Positions 16,499 through 25,512 are shown, numbered from the stretch's first letter. The stretch is 39,251 nucleotides of DNA from Magnetovibrio blakemorei (GCF_001746755.1 NZ_MCGG01000028.1:1-39251); one strand, 5' to 3'. A program made the numbers and translations. Notes: generated by a model not told the origin, from the letters alone.

Positions 16499-16978
16499 TT
16501 ATGTGTCTCGCTTTTGGTAGGCAAGCGCATCCAGCGCCCCTTGGAGGATATAGGTGGCGGCCAGTTTGTCGATCACTTCGCCGCGGCGCTTGCGGGTCAT
16601 GTCGACGTCGTTCACCAGCATGCGTTCAACCGCCGAGGTGGACAGACGCTCGTCCCAGAGCGCGATGGGGATATCGAGGCGGTGTTGAAAATTGGTGATA
16701 AAATCGCGAGTCGATTGGCACCGGGGGCCTTCTGTGCCGTCCATGTTGAGCGGCATGCCCATCACCAGAGCGCCGACTTCATGGATGCGGATCAGCTCTT
16801 CGATGCGCAACGCGTCCTTGGTGAACTTGGTGCGTTGGATGGTTTCCAGCGGGCTGGCAATGGACAACAAGGTGTCCGATAACGCCAAGCCGATGGTTTT
16901 AGAGCCCAAGTCCAAGCCCATCAGCTTTTCGCCGCGCCTGAGCGTGCCTTGTAACGCATTGATGTTGAAAATCGCCAT
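16499..16978 (-). CDS. ruvX: Putative pre-16S rRNA nuclease / Holliday junction resolvase-like YqgF
   Basis: A 159-residue RNase H-fold protein of the YqgF/RuvX family. Seen: the first acidic strand LMGLDLGSKTIGLALSD (about 19-35), GMPLNMDGTEGPRCQ (about 74-88), DERLST (about 108-113) and the C-terminal Asp in GEVIDKLAATYILQGALD, giving the expected catalytic acidic residues. Known: E. coli YqgF processes the 5' end of 16S rRNA; a resolvase role has also been proposed. It heads the leftward run ruvX-AEC transporter-pyrB-pyrC and is divergent from the SH3 protein gene across a 90-nt promoter region. Confidence 0.93.
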   Translation of the reverse strand: MAIFNINALQGTLRRGEKLMGLDLGSKTIGLALSDTLLSIASPLETIQRTKFTKDALRIEELIRIHEVGALVMGMPLNMDGTEGPRCQSTRDFITNFQHRLDIPIALWDERLSTSAVERMLVNDVDMTRKRRGEVIDKLAATYILQGALDALAYQKRDT

Positions 16979-17068
16979 ATCTCACCAAAATATTTCTATG
17001 TAGTGACAGCATACGCGGATGAAGTCGATCTTGCCATGGCGCAAAGGAAAGGGCATGAAAGGGTCATG

Positions 17069-17923
17069 ATGACGAAAGCAATCCCCGCTGTGTTCTTGAT
17101 TTGCGCCGTGTTGGCGTCATCTTCGTCGGTGCATGCGCAGACCGATGAGCTGGACGAAGCCCCCTCTGATTTTAAAATCGAACTTCCCGCTGCCAGCGAT
17201 GAGATTGAAACCGTGACGGTGATGGACCAAGAGGTCGTGCCAATGGCGGGCCTGTTTGAAGTCAACGATGACGTCAACGTACGGTCCGGACCGGGCACCG
17301 ACTTTGAGCGGATTGCGGGTCTGAAAGCGGGGGATCGGGTGCGCGCCATCGGTCGGGCTCAAGATCCCACTTGGACGGCCATCAGCAAAGACGGCGAAAC
17401 GCTGGGCTTTGTCTATACGCCGATCTTGGTTCCGGTGGTTGATGGCACCTTGGGGGAGCAGTTTTTTGGCTCTTATATGTCCCCAAACAAAAAAAACGGT
17501 ATCGCGTGCGACTATCGCTTTCGATTCGAAGGCAAGGTTCCGGTTGAAGGCGACGATTTTGTCACCTCCGATTACGAAGTCCGTTTTCGCTGCGCCAATC
17601 AGGTTGGTGCCAATCTGTTTTATGCCCACATGTTTCTCACCGAATCTCCGGTGGATATGGACACAGGGTTTCATCTGATCGACCTGGATGTGCGGTCTAT
17701 CGGTGACGGAATGGAAGAGTTTTTGTCCACCCGTTTCCTCTATCATCCCAAAACCGGGGTGATGACCTTTGAGGGGCATTCCCTGCCGCGCTACGCCAAA
17801 CCGCTTAAGGTGCAAACCTTTAAAACCAAGAACATTAAAGACGCTTTGACCCAAGCCTTGGAAGCGTCGGTCGCCAGTTGGACCGAAGCGGCCTGGGATT
17901 TGTTGCTGAAAAAGCCTCAATAA
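17069..17923 (+). CDS. Exported SH3b-domain protein
   Basis: A protein of 284 residues with a cleavable signal peptide (hydrophobic 5-20, cleavage likely after VHA at 23) and a bacterial SH3 domain at about 62-118 (NVRSGPGTDFERIAGLKAGD, then WTAIS and GFVYTPIL). The C-terminal 160 residues have two Cys (in IACDYRF and FRCAN), likely a disulfide in the periplasm, and match no family I can name. SH3b domains usually bind cell wall peptides or mediate protein contacts. Start: tandem ATGs at 17066 and 17069; AAAGGG is spaced 6 nt from the second, which is preferred. An upstream in-frame extension to 17003 would spoil the signal peptide. Confidence 0.8.
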   Translation: MTKAIPAVFLICAVLASSSSVHAQTDELDEAPSDFKIELPAASDEIETVTVMDQEVVPMAGLFEVNDDVNVRSGPGTDFERIAGLKAGDRVRAIGRAQDPTWTAISKDGETLGFVYTPILVPVVDGTLGEQFFGSYMSPNKKNGIACDYRFRFEGKVPVEGDDFVTSDYEVRFRCANQVGANLFYAHMFLTESPVDMDTGFHLIDLDVRSIGDGMEEFLSTRFLYHPKTGVMTFEGHSLPRYAKPLKVQTFKTKNIKDALTQALEASVASWTEAAWDLLLKKPQ

Positions 17924-18033
17924 GCCTCAAATCGTCGCGAAAACGTTTGCGCTCAGTGCTTGCGGAGCGCGCATGCGGGTGTTACTTTCCGCCCTCTCAT
18001 CTCCCTTTGACTTTCGATTAAGGACGGCCATTC

Positions 18034-18321
18034 ATGTCCCTCGATAAGGACACCGTTAAAAATATTGCTTACCTCGCTCGTATGCGCGTCGCCGACGACA
18101 AGTTGGAACCGCTGGCGGGGGAGCTTTCCTCCATCCTGAACTGGATTGAGCAACTCCAAGAACTCGATACCGACGGCGTTGAGCCGATGGCGTCGGTGTC
18201 GGACGTTGTGCTGCCTCAACGCAAAGATGCGGTCACCGATGGCAATTGCCAAGCGGCGGTGCTCAAAAACGCACCGGACAGCGAAGACGGGTTCTTTGCC
18301 GTTCCCAAAGTGGTGGAGTAG
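18034..18321 (+). CDS. gatC: Asp/Glu-tRNA amidotransferase subunit C
   Basis: The 95-residue small subunit of the GatCAB complex. Seen: VKNIAYLARMRVADDKLEPLAGELSSILNWIEQLQELDTDGVEPM, the helical N-terminus and the linker that wraps GatA, and the C-terminal FFAVPKVVE. GatC stabilises the GatA-GatB interface. AAGGA is spaced 9 nt before the ATG. It is first in a tight gatC-gatA-gatB operon; gatA starts 3 nt after its stop. The 110-nt upstream gap should hold the operon promoter. Confidence 0.96.
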   Translation: MSLDKDTVKNIAYLARMRVADDKLEPLAGELSSILNWIEQLQELDTDGVEPMASVSDVVLPQRKDAVTDGNCQAAVLKNAPDSEDGFFAVPKVVE

Positions 18322-18324
18322 GTC

Positions 18325-19815
18325 ATGTCAAAGTTGAACGAATTGAACATTGCGTCGGCCCGCGACGGCCTTGCCCGCGGTGAATTTTCCGCAGCTGAGC
18401 TGACCGAAGTTTACATCCAGGCCATTCAGGCTGGGCGCGATATGAACGCCTACATCACCGAAACGCCGGACGTGGCTTTGGAACGCGCTCGGGAATCGGA
18501 CGCGCGGCGCGCCAAAGGCGATGCCATGGGCGCGATGGACGGCATTCCCATCGCCATGAAAGACCTGTTTTGCACCGAAGGCGTGTTGACGACTGCCGGC
18601 AGTCACATTCTGGACGGCTTTGTGCCGCCGTATGAATCGACCGTATCCGCCAATTTGCGCTCTGCCGGGGCGGTGATGCTGGGCAAATCGAACCTGGACG
18701 AATTCGCCATGGGTTCGGCCAACATTACGTCTTACTACGGCCCTGTGAAAAACCCGTGGAAAGCCACCAGTGGCCCAAATCAGGGCAAAGACTTGGTTCC
18801 CGGCGGTTCAAGCGGCGGGTCTGCTGCCGCCGTTGCGGGTGGTTTGGCTATGGCCGCAACGGGCACCGACACCGGTGGTTCTATCCGCCAGCCCGCCAGC
18901 TTTTGCGGCATTGTGGGGCTGAAACCCACCTATGGGCGCTGTTCGCGGTGGGGCGTGGTGGCGTTTGCCTCTTCGTTGGATCAGGCAGGTCCGATGACCA
19001 AAACGGTGCAGGACGCGGCCATCATGTTGGGTGCCATGGCGGGTCATGATCCCAAAGACAGCACCTCAGCCCCCTTGCCCGTGCCGGACTTCGAAGCCCT
19101 GATGACGGGCGACGTGAAGGGCCTCACCATTGGTATTCCTAAAGAATACAAAATGGACGGCATGGATCCGGAAATCCAAGCCTTGTGGGATCAGGGCATC
19201 GCCTGGCTAAAAGACGCGGGCTGCATCATCAAAGAGGTCTCCCTGCCGCACACCAAATATGCGCTGGCGACCTATTACATCGTCGCCCCTGCGGAGGCGT
19301 CTGCAAACCTGGCGCGCTATGACGGCGTGCGCTATGGCCTGCGCGTGCCGGGCGACAGCTTGGACGACATGTACATGAACACCCGTGGCGCCGGCTTTGG
19401 CGAAGAAGTTCAGCGCCGCATCTTGATCGGCACCTATGCGCTGTCGTCGGGGTATTACGACGCCTATTATATCAAAGCGCAAAAGGTTCGCACCTTGATC
19501 AGCAACGATTTTAAGACCGCCTTCGAAAGCGTTGATGCGATTTTGACGCCAACCGCCCCCAGCGCCGCGTTTGCCCTGGGTGAAAAACAAGAAGACCCAG
19601 TTGCCATGTATTTGAACGACGTGTTCACGGTGCCCACCTCGTTGGCGGGTTTGCCCGGCATGTCGGTTCCGGCGGGGTTCTCTTCCACCGGGCTGCCGTT
19701 GGGCCTGCAAGTGATCGGACGCAGTTTTGATGAGGGCACGGTGCTGAACGTCGGCGCAGCTTTGGAAAAGGCCGCCGGTTTGAATCTTAAGGCCGTTACG
19801 GGAGCCTCATCATGA
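18325..19815 (+). CDS. gatA: Asp/Glu-tRNA amidotransferase subunit A (amidase)
   Basis: A 496-residue amidase-signature enzyme that releases ammonia from glutamine and channels it to GatB. The Ser-cisSer-Lys triad is visible as Lys79 (AMKDLF), Ser162 (GGSSGGS) and Ser186 ([10 protein letters not shown]), with the same spacing as in characterised GatA. Length is normal. Its TGA stop overlaps the gatB ATG (ATGA), indicating translational coupling. Presence of GatCAB implies that the cell makes Gln-tRNA(Gln) and/or Asn-tRNA(Asn) by transamidation, as expected in alphaproteobacteria. Confidence 0.97.
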   Translation: MSKLNELNIASARDGLARGEFSAAELTEVYIQAIQAGRDMNAYITETPDVALERARESDARRAKGDAMGAMDGIPIAMKDLFCTEGVLTTAGSHILDGFVPPYESTVSANLRSAGAVMLGKSNLDEFAMGSANITSYYGPVKNPWKATSGPNQGKDLVPGGSSGGSAAAVAGGLAMAATGTDTGGSIRQPASFCGIVGLKPTYGRCSRWGVVAFASSLDQAGPMTKTVQDAAIMLGAMAGHDPKDSTSAPLPVPDFEALMTGDVKGLTIGIPKEYKMDGMDPEIQALWDQGIAWLKDAGCIIKEVSLPHTKYALATYYIVAPAEASANLARYDGVRYGLRVPGDSLDDMYMNTRGAGFGEEVQRRILIGTYALSSGYYDAYYIKAQKVRTLISNDFKTAFESVDAILTPTAPSAAFALGEKQEDPVAMYLNDVFTVPTSLAGLPGMSVPAGFSSTGLPLGLQVIGRSFDEGTVLNVGAALEKAAGLNLKAVTGASS

Positions 19816-21269
19816 GTTACATCCTCAAAGGTGAAACGGGCGATTGGGAAGTCGTGATCGGACTGGAAGTGCACTGTCAGGTGATTTCCAATGCCAAGCT
19901 TTTTTCCGGCGCTGCCACTGATTTTGGCGCTGAACCCAACACCCAGGTGTCGTTGGTTGACGCCGCCATGCCCGGCATGCTGCCCGTGATTAACGAACAG
20001 TGCGTGCGCCAAGCCATCAAAACTGGCTTGGGCCTGAAGGCCAAGATCAACACCAAGTCGGTGTTTGCACGGAAGAATTATTTTTACGCCGATTTGCCCC
20101 AGGGCTATCAGATTTCCCAGGCCGACCAGCCCATCGTCGGGCCGGGCACCATCATCTTGGACTTGGCCGACGGCACGTCGCGCGAAGTGGGGATCGAACG
20201 TCTGCACTTGGAACAGGACGCGGGCAAATCCTTGCACGACCAAGACCCCACCCGCACGTTCATCGATTTGAACCGCACCGGTGTGGCGTTGATGGAAATC
20301 GTTTCTGATCCCGATATGCGTTCACCGGAAGAAGCGGGCGCGTATCTGCGCAAGCTGCGCTCCATCGTGCGCTACTTGGAAACCTGTGACGGCAACATGG
20401 ACCAAGGGTCCATGCGTTGTGACGTGAACGTTTCGGTGCGCCCGGTGGGCTCAACCGAACTGCGCACGCGGGCGGAAACCAAGAACGTCAACTCGGTGCG
20501 TTTTGCCATGCAAGCCATCGAATATGAAGCTGCCCGTCAGGTCGCCATCTATGACGGTGGTGGTGAAGTGGTGCAGGAAACCCGCCTGTTCGATTCTCAA
20601 AAGGGTGTGACCCGGTCCATGCGGTCCAAAGAACACGCCCATGATTACCGTTATTTCCCCGATCCTGACTTGCTACCGTTGGTGTTCAGCGATGATTTGG
20701 TGGCGGAAATCAAGGCCACCTTGCCGGAACTGCCGGACGAGCGCAAAGACCGTTACATCAACGTGTTTGGCCTGTCGCCTTATGATGCAGGCGTGTTGGT
20801 GGCGGAAAAAGACACCGCCATGTACTTCGAAGCCGTGGCCGAAGGCCGGGATGCAAAAATGGCCGCGAACTGGGTCATCAACAATCTGTTTGCAGTGCTC
20901 TCAGATCGCGGTGTGGGCATCAGCGACAGTCCGATTTCCGCCGTCGACTTGGGCAAGCTGTTGGGCTTGATTGTGGATGAAACGATTTCCACAAAGATCG
21001 CCAAAGATGTCTTTGAAGCGATGTTGGAAACCGGCGACAGCCCGGAAAAAATCGTCGAAGACAAGGGCTTGAAGCAGATCACCGACACCGGTGCCATCGA
21101 AGCTGCGGTGGACGCCGCGATTGCGGCAGGCACCGCGCAAGTGGCCCAATACAAAGGCGGCAACGAAAAAATCCTCGGCTGGTTTGTCGGCCAAGTCATG
21201 AAATCGACCCAGGGCAAAGCCAATCCGGGCCAGGTGAACAAGCTGCTTAAGGACAAACTGGACAACTAA
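19812..21269 (+). CDS. gatB: Asp/Glu-tRNA amidotransferase subunit B
   Basis: The 485-residue kinase/transamidase subunit that activates the mischarged Glu or Asp on tRNA and amidates it. Seen: [12 protein letters not shown] at the start, [48 protein letters not shown] and the tail domain (about 340-485, YqeY-like, ending [20 protein letters not shown]). All family landmarks are present and length is normal. Last gene of the gat operon, ending 27 nt before a strong terminator. Confidence 0.97.
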   Translation: MSYILKGETGDWEVVIGLEVHCQVISNAKLFSGAATDFGAEPNTQVSLVDAAMPGMLPVINEQCVRQAIKTGLGLKAKINTKSVFARKNYFYADLPQGYQISQADQPIVGPGTIILDLADGTSREVGIERLHLEQDAGKSLHDQDPTRTFIDLNRTGVALMEIVSDPDMRSPEEAGAYLRKLRSIVRYLETCDGNMDQGSMRCDVNVSVRPVGSTELRTRAETKNVNSVRFAMQAIEYEAARQVAIYDGGGEVVQETRLFDSQKGVTRSMRSKEHAHDYRYFPDPDLLPLVFSDDLVAEIKATLPELPDERKDRYINVFGLSPYDAGVLVAEKDTAMYFEAVAEGRDAKMAANWVINNLFAVLSDRGVGISDSPISAVDLGKLLGLIVDETISTKIAKDVFEAMLETGDSPEKIVEDKGLKQITDTGAIEAAVDAAIAAGTAQVAQYKGGNEKILGWFVGQVMKSTQGKANPGQVNKLLKDKLDN

Positions 21270-21295
21270 GGTTGTTTGGTGTCATCCGAAAATGC

Positions 21296-21329
21296 AAAAA
21301 CCCGCTGCTCTCCTGAGCAGCGGGTTTTT
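21296..21329 (+). terminator. Bidirectional terminator between gatB and the 21345 gene
   Basis: Perfect stem of 15 bp: AAAAACCCGCTGCTC (21296-21310), loop TCCT, GAGCAGCGGGTTTTT (21315-21329). T tracts flank it on both strands, so it ends gatB rightward and the convergent 126-residue gene leftward. Confidence 0.95.
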
Positions 21330-21344
21330 GGTGATTGGCGCAAA

Positions 21345-21725
21345 TTATTTGCCAAAAAAGCTCGCCCCGGCAGCCCCGATCGCTCCCGCCGTGGCTGCTG
21401 CCCCTGCAACTGACCCGCCGGAAGTTGAGGCGGAACAGGTGGTGATGATTTGTACGGCCGTTGCCCCGACGCCGGTGGAGACGGTCGCCGCCGCCGAGCC
21501 TTCTGCGGCGGCGAGGTACGAGGTCATGGCGACGGTGGGAATTTCAATGGCAGCCTTGGACACCGCGCAACTGCAAATTTGCGCCGTATAGCCTTGGCCC
21601 GTGCACCAGCCGTTAAACTGGTTTTGCAGGGCGGGGGGATAGCCGTCCAATGCCCATGTTGCTCCGGTTAAGCTTGTGAACGTTATGGCGCTTAACGCCA
21701 GGGATTTGCAAAAGGATGTCATCAC
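21345..21725 (-). CDS. Small exported cysteine-containing protein, unrecognised
   Basis: A 126-residue protein with a signal peptide (MMTSFCKSLALSAITFTSLT..., cleavage likely after TWA at about 25). The mature part has a FNGWCTGQGYTAQICSCAV segment with three closely spaced Cys, and a C-terminal half that is almost entirely Ala, Gly, Ser, Thr and Val, ending SFFGK. The low-complexity tail contains another Cys. No family is recognised; the composition suggests a periplasmic or surface protein. AAGGTG is spaced 7 nt before the first of two adjacent ATGs. It shares a terminator with gatB. Confidence 0.7.
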   Translation of the reverse strand: MMTSFCKSLALSAITFTSLTGATWALDGYPPALQNQFNGWCTGQGYTAQICSCAVSKAAIEIPTVAMTSYLAAAEGSAAATVSTGVGATAVQIITTCSASTSGGSVAGAAATAGAIGAAGASFFGK

Positions 21726-21899
21726 TTTTCACCTTGATTTTGGGTTGTTCTTGCACGTGACGCAAAAATCTACACGAGGGGTTATCTGTCTGCAATCATG
21801 AGAAAAACGAACGTGCAATGCGTTACACCCGAAGGTCATTCCAATTGTCTTTGGCTGTGATAATATGAATTCAGTTCATTTTTGGAGAGGCTAAAATTC

Positions 21900-22199
21900 A
21901 TGTCGAAACTGGTAAAAGTTTTTTCTGTTGTTGCGCTCAGCAGCGCATTTTTGTGCGCCCCGGCGCTGGTTTCTCATCCTGGTTTTGATCTTGGTTTAGC
22001 CCATGCGGATGGTGACAAGGCCAAAGAGATGAAAATGAAGGCCGAAGAAAAGCACAAAGAGAAAATCCAGCAGCGCGACGAAATGAAGGGTCAAAAAGAA
22101 GCCAAAAAGATGCAACGCGAAGAAAAGAAAAAAGAAAAAGAAGCGAAGAAGCTGAAGATCGATGAAAAGAAAATGCAACGCCAAGAGCATAAAAAATAG
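21900..22199 (+). CDS. Exported charged coiled-coil protein, paralogue 1
   Basis: A 99-residue protein. The leader MSKLVKVFSVVALSSAFLCA is followed by PALVSHPGFDLGLAHADGDKA, then about 60 residues made almost only of Lys, Glu, Gln, Met, Arg and Asp, predicted as a long charged helix ending in EHKK. The start is ATG 21900: GGAGAGG lies 9 nt upstream, inside the frame that would open at TTG 21882. The leader and the next 20 residues are nearly the same as in the downstream gene 22395-22826, so the pair arose by duplication. The exact cleavage site is unclear (after LCA or AHA). Function unknown; a periplasmic binding or chaperone-like role is only a guess. Confidence 0.75.
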   Translation: MSKLVKVFSVVALSSAFLCAPALVSHPGFDLGLAHADGDKAKEMKMKAEEKHKEKIQQRDEMKGQKEAKKMQREEKKKEKEAKKLKIDEKKMQRQEHKK

Positions 22200-22218
22200 A
22201 TTGGGCAATCAGGGCAAA

Positions 22219-22296
22219 ATGGACAAGCGTTTCGCCATTGAGACCACCCCCATTGCAGGCTCTCCGAGCCGCTACCACACTGTTGTTGTTGCCTAA
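22219..22296 (+). CDS. Possible 25-aa peptide gene between the paralogues
   Basis: A 26-codon frame MDKRFAIETTPIAGSPSRYH followed by TVVVA, with AGGG 5 nt before the ATG. It lies between the two paralogous exported-protein genes on the same strand. No homologue is recognised, and a frame this short can occur by chance. The charged start and hydrophobic end make it a possible leader or small peptide. Confidence 0.2.
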   Translation: MDKRFAIETTPIAGSPSRYHTVVVA

Positions 22297-22394
22297 ATGA
22301 CGGTCGTGATGGGGCGGTTGGCGAAGGGCGTTCCTTTTGCCAATGGTTGTGCTAGCATACTTTTGATTCATTCTTAGGGAGGAGTAATAAATCC

Positions 22395-22826
22395 ATGTCA
22401 AAAATGACAAAACTGATTTCTGTGGCGGCGCTCAGCACCGCGTTCTTGTGTGCACCGGCATTGGTGTCGCATTCCGGCTTTGATTTTGGCTTGGCCCACG
22501 CCGATGGCGATAAGGCTGCCGAGATGAAAAAGAAGGCTGAAGAACAGCGTATGGCGGCTGAAAAGCGTCACGAAGATATGAAGAAAGAGGCCGAAGAACA
22601 TCGCGCCAAATCTGAAAAAATGCACAACGAGATGAAGACGCTCAACGAAGAGCATCAAAAAGAAGTGCAAATGCTGAATGAAGACATGCAAAAAGGCATG
22701 CAAACTGCCAAAACACCTGAAGAACGCCAAAAGCTGCAGATGACGCACAGCGAAAAAATGCAAGAGCTGCAAAAAGGCTTCGAAGAAAAACGCATGAAGA
22801 TTCAAGAACAAAATATGGGTAAGTGA
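22395..22826 (+). CDS. Exported charged coiled-coil protein, paralogue 2
   Basis: A 143-residue protein starting MSKMTKLISVAALSTAFLCA, then PALVSHSGFDFGLAHADGDKA, closely matching the leader of 21900-22199, followed by about 100 residues of charged heptad-like helix (many Glu, Lys, Met, Gln; repeated Glu-Glu-His/Lys-x-Lys patterns). The tail is longer than that of paralogue 1 and differs in order, so the leader is conserved while the helix has diverged. GGAGGAG precedes the ATG by 10 nt. A terminator follows at 22848-22881. Function unknown; no metal-binding or catalytic motif is seen. Confidence 0.78.
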   Translation: MSKMTKLISVAALSTAFLCAPALVSHSGFDFGLAHADGDKAAEMKKKAEEQRMAAEKRHEDMKKEAEEHRAKSEKMHNEMKTLNEEHQKEVQMLNEDMQKGMQTAKTPEERQKLQMTHSEKMQELQKGFEEKRMKIQEQNMGK

Positions 22827-22847
22827 TCCAATTTTGCCCCTCATGAA

Positions 22848-22881
22848 AAAAACCCGCTTCTCATATGAGGGGCGGGTTTTT
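22848..22881 (+). terminator. Terminator after the exported coiled-coil paralogue
   Basis: AAAAACCCGC (22848-22857) pairs with GCGGGTTTTT (22872-22881); the 14-nt loop region itself contains part of a second, overlapping repeat (CCCCTCAT at 22837-22844 with ATGAGGGG at 22865-22872), so two alternative hairpins are possible. The T run supports termination. Confidence 0.85.
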
Positions 22882-22937
22882 CTTTGCCCTTGGGCGACAA
22901 TCCCGTAACCTTCCTTTACACAAAAAGGATCAAGCCC

Positions 22938-23969
22938 CTGGCGCAACAATTTGCATCCGACAATACGGCGGGGGTGTGTCCCGAAGCCATGGAAGCATTT
23001 GTACGGGCAAATGAGACCGGCCACGAAGTGTCCTATGGGGAAGACAGTTGGACGCATCAGGTCTGCGACCGCCTGCGCGATCTGTTTGAAACCGACTGTG
23101 AAGTCTTTTTTGTCTTTAACGGCACGGCGGCCAATGCGTTGGTGCTGGCGTCCCTGTGCCGATCCTATCATTCCGTCATTTGTCATGAAAAAGCCCACAT
23201 TGAAACCGATGAATGTGGTGCGCCGGAGTTTTTTTCCGGCGGCGCCAAACTGCTCACCGCCAGTGGGGCTGACGGCAAGTTGACGCCGGATGCCATTGAA
23301 AAATTGGCCACCCAGCGCAGCGATATTCACTATCCTAAGCCCAAAGCCGTTTCGCTCACCTAGGCCACCGAAGTCGGCACCGTGTACACGGTCTCAGAGG
23401 TGCGTGCCATTGCCGAGGTTGCTCGACGGCATAATTTGCGCATCCACATGGATGGGGCGCGTTTTGCCAATGCGGTGGTCAGCATAAACGTCAGCCCCGC
23501 CGATATCACCTGGCGCGCAGGTGTAGATGTGTTGGTTTTTGGCGGCACCAAAAATGGCCTTCCGGTGGGCGAGGCGGTGGTCTTTTTCAACAAAGCCTTG
23601 GCCGAAGATTTTGCCTATCGCGCCAAGCAGGCGGGGCAACTGGCGTCAAAGATGCGGTTTATTTCTGCGCCCTGGTTGGGGGTGTTGGCCGATGATGTGT
23701 GGCTTAAATACGCCCGACACGCCAATGCCATGGCCGAGCGGCTGTATCAGCGGGTGAAGGACTTAGCGGGGGCCCAAGTGTTGTTTGAACCGCAAGCCAA
23801 CGGTGTGTTCGTTGAATTGCCCAAGGCGGTACGCGAAGGCTTACGCGCGCGCGGTTGGCTGTTTTACACTTTTATCGGCGAAGGGGGCTGCCGTTTTATG
23901 TGTTCGTGGGACCTGTTGCCCGAAACCGTCGACCGCTTGGCCGATGATATCGTTGATCTCCTCAGCTAG
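22938..23969 (+). pseudogene. ltaE: Low-specificity threonine aldolase broken by one in-frame TAG
   Basis: PLP-dependent aldolase that splits L-threonine or allo-threonine into glycine and acetaldehyde. Both halves are in the same frame: QQFASDNTAGVCPEAMEAF ... PKPKAVSLT, then TAG at 23361-23363, then ATEVGTVYTVSEVRAIAEV ... RLADDIVDLLS. The second half holds the catalytic Lys in VFGGTKNGLPVGEAV. Only one base differs from the expected CAG (Gln) codon, and the rest looks intact, so this is a recent nonsense mutation, a sequencing error or, less likely, suppressed. No ATG start exists; CTG at 22938 with AAGGA 8 nt upstream fits the family N-terminus best, with TTG at 22884 as the alternative. 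The promoter must lie after the 22848-22881 terminator. Confidence 0.85.
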
Positions 23970-24024
23970 GGCGCTATATATGTAATCAAGGTGTTGATGC
24001 ACACGGGATTTTTTGGAGGACGCG

Positions 24025-24660
24025 ATGATTGATCTGTACACTTGGGGCACGCCAAACGGCAAAAAGGTCTCCATCATGCTGGAAGAAGTGGACTTGGCCT
24101 ACACCGTCCACCCCATCAACATCATGAAAGATGACCAATTTAAGCCGGACTTTCTCAAGATCAGCCCGAACAACAAAATCCCCGCCATCGTCGATGCAGA
24201 CGGTCCGGGGGGCGCGCCGATCTCGTTGTTCGAATCCGGCGCCATCTTGATCTACCTGGCGGAAAAGTGTCAACGCGCAGACTTGCTGCCGACCAGCGGA
24301 GAGGCACGCTACAAGGTTCTGCAATGGTTGATGTTCCAGATGGGCGGTGTGGGCCCAATGTTTGGTCAGGCTCACCACTTTATTCAGTTCGCCAAGGAAG
24401 ACGTGCCTTATGCCAAAAAACGCTACAGCGATGAAACTCAGCGCCTGTACAAGGTGATGAACGCGCAGTTGGCGGAAAAAGACTATTTGGCGGGCAACGT
24501 TTTTTCCATCGCCGATATAGCGACCTATCCTTGGGTGTCGCGCCACACCTTTCACAAGGTGGATTTAGGTGATTTCCCCCACGTTAAACGCTGGTATGAT
24601 ATGCTTTCCAAGCGCGAATCGGTTGAAGCGGGAATGAACGTTCCGGCCGCACCCGTATGA
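24025..24660 (+). CDS. Glutathione S-transferase, nu-class-like
   Basis: A 211-residue protein: thioredoxin-fold N-domain (MIDLYTWGTPNGKKVSIMLEE, with NKIPAIVD and the FESGAILIYLAEK glutathione-binding motif) and an all-helical C-domain (about 90-205). The TxxGKK(V)SI start resembles YfcG/YghU-type transferases, which have disulfide-bond reductase activity with glutathione; that activity is inferred by family. The start is ATG 24025 with GGAGG 5 nt upstream; the TTG at 24013 overlaps that site and is rejected. Monocistronic or cotranscribed with the deacylase gene 61 nt downstream. Confidence 0.9.
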   Translation: MIDLYTWGTPNGKKVSIMLEEVDLAYTVHPINIMKDDQFKPDFLKISPNNKIPAIVDADGPGGAPISLFESGAILIYLAEKCQRADLLPTSGEARYKVLQWLMFQMGGVGPMFGQAHHFIQFAKEDVPYAKKRYSDETQRLYKVMNAQLAEKDYLAGNVFSIADIATYPWVSRHTFHKVDLGDFPHVKRWYDMLSKRESVEAGMNVPAAPV

Positions 24661-24721
24661 AGCCCGTATAAGATTATTCGATACTCTGTTTGGAAAGCGC
24701 CTCAGCTTAAGGGAGCACGGC

Positions 24722-25222
24722 TTGAGCAATCTGGAATTAGACACGGTCAGACGGGTCCGCAAGGCGCTTATTGACGCCCATTTGCCTGATTCCGTGCAAG
24801 ACCTCAACATCTCCACCCGCAACACCGCTGAGGCCGCCAAGGCTTTGGGGGTCGAGCTGGGGGCCATCGCCAAAACGGTGGTGTATACGATTGGCAATCG
24901 TTTTGTCATGGTCATGGTGGCGGGCGATCATGAATGTCGTGAAGATCAGTTGTCGAAGATTTTTAACCTCGAAGGTGATGTGGTGCGCCCTGCCGCCGAC
25001 TTGGTGCGGGCGGTGACGGGCTTTGCCCCCGGCGCTGTTTCCTTGCTGGGGTCCGTGTCCAAGTTGCCCACTGCCATCGATGCCAGCTTGAAGCGTTTTG
25101 ACAAAATTTACGTTGCAGCCGGACACGGCGATTGCGTTTATGCGACGTCCGTGGATGATCTGAAAGCGGTGTCAAACGCAACCGTCTCCTACGCCGTCGC
25201 CACTCCGGTCGTCCCCGCCTAA
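24722..25222 (+). CDS. YbaK/EbsC family aminoacyl-tRNA deacylase
   Basis: A 166-residue YbaK-domain protein: NISTRNTAEAAKALGVELGAIAKTVVY, FVMVMVAGDHECR and GFAPGAVSLLGSV are the family landmarks, including the Lys of the AKTVVY strand that is essential in characterised members and the GxxPG-like loop (GFAPGAV). Such proteins hydrolyse mischarged tRNAs, for example Cys- or Ala-tRNA(Pro). Substrate here is unknown. It has no ATG: TTG 24722 is used, with AAGGGAG spaced 6 nt upstream, a strong argument for this start. It ends 114 nt before tRNA-Ser. Confidence 0.88.
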   Translation: MSNLELDTVRRVRKALIDAHLPDSVQDLNISTRNTAEAAKALGVELGAIAKTVVYTIGNRFVMVMVAGDHECREDQLSKIFNLEGDVVRPAADLVRAVTGFAPGAVSLLGSVSKLPTAIDASLKRFDKIYVAAGHGDCVYATSVDDLKAVSNATVSYAVATPVVPA

Positions 25223-25336
25223 ACACAAACTCTCAAGCCCCTTTCAAGCACCTCTTGAAGCGCATGAGAAAACCCGCTTGATCCCAAGGCCAGAGACGTT
25301 TAAGAAGGGGGCGTTCGGTGCCACCCGAACCCCTGC

Positions 25337-25429
25337 GGACAGGTGGGTGAGTGGCTGAAACCAGTGGATTGCTAATCCGCCGTACGGGGTAAACCCGTAC
25401 CGAGGGTTCGAATCCCTCCCTGTCCGCCA
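25337..25429 (+). tRNA. tRNA-Ser (anticodon GCU)
   Basis: Full cloverleaf with a long variable arm: acceptor GGACAGG (25337-25343) pairs with CCTGTCC (25419-25425), discriminator G, encoded CCA (25427-25429). The anticodon stem GTGGA/TCCGC encloses TT-GCT-AA (GCT at 25371-25373), reading AGC/AGU. The variable arm has a 7-bp stem GTACGGG/CCCGTAC and the T arm is GAGGG-TTCGAAT-CCCTC. It is the left neighbour of an integrase gene and is the probable attachment site of the element that follows; the 3' end is intact. Confidence 0.97.
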
Positions 25430-25439
25430 GAATACAATA

Positions 25440-25468
25440 AAACCAGTAGCTTAGCTGCTGGTTTTTTT
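25440..25468 (+). terminator. Terminator of tRNA-Ser
   Basis: Stem AAACCAGTAGC (25440-25450) with GCTGCTGGTTT (25454-25464), one G-T wobble, 3-nt loop, followed by a run of T to 25468. Placed 11 nt after the CCA end. Confidence 0.9.
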
Positions 25469-25512
25469 GTTTTTAGGCATGGGTTTTAAGGCCCAAAATT
25501 ACCAAAATATCC

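Noticed and set aside
23340-23385. Frameshift in the threonine aldolase
   Set aside because: Both halves are in the same frame (498 nt between frame landmarks, a multiple of three); the defect is one TAG codon.
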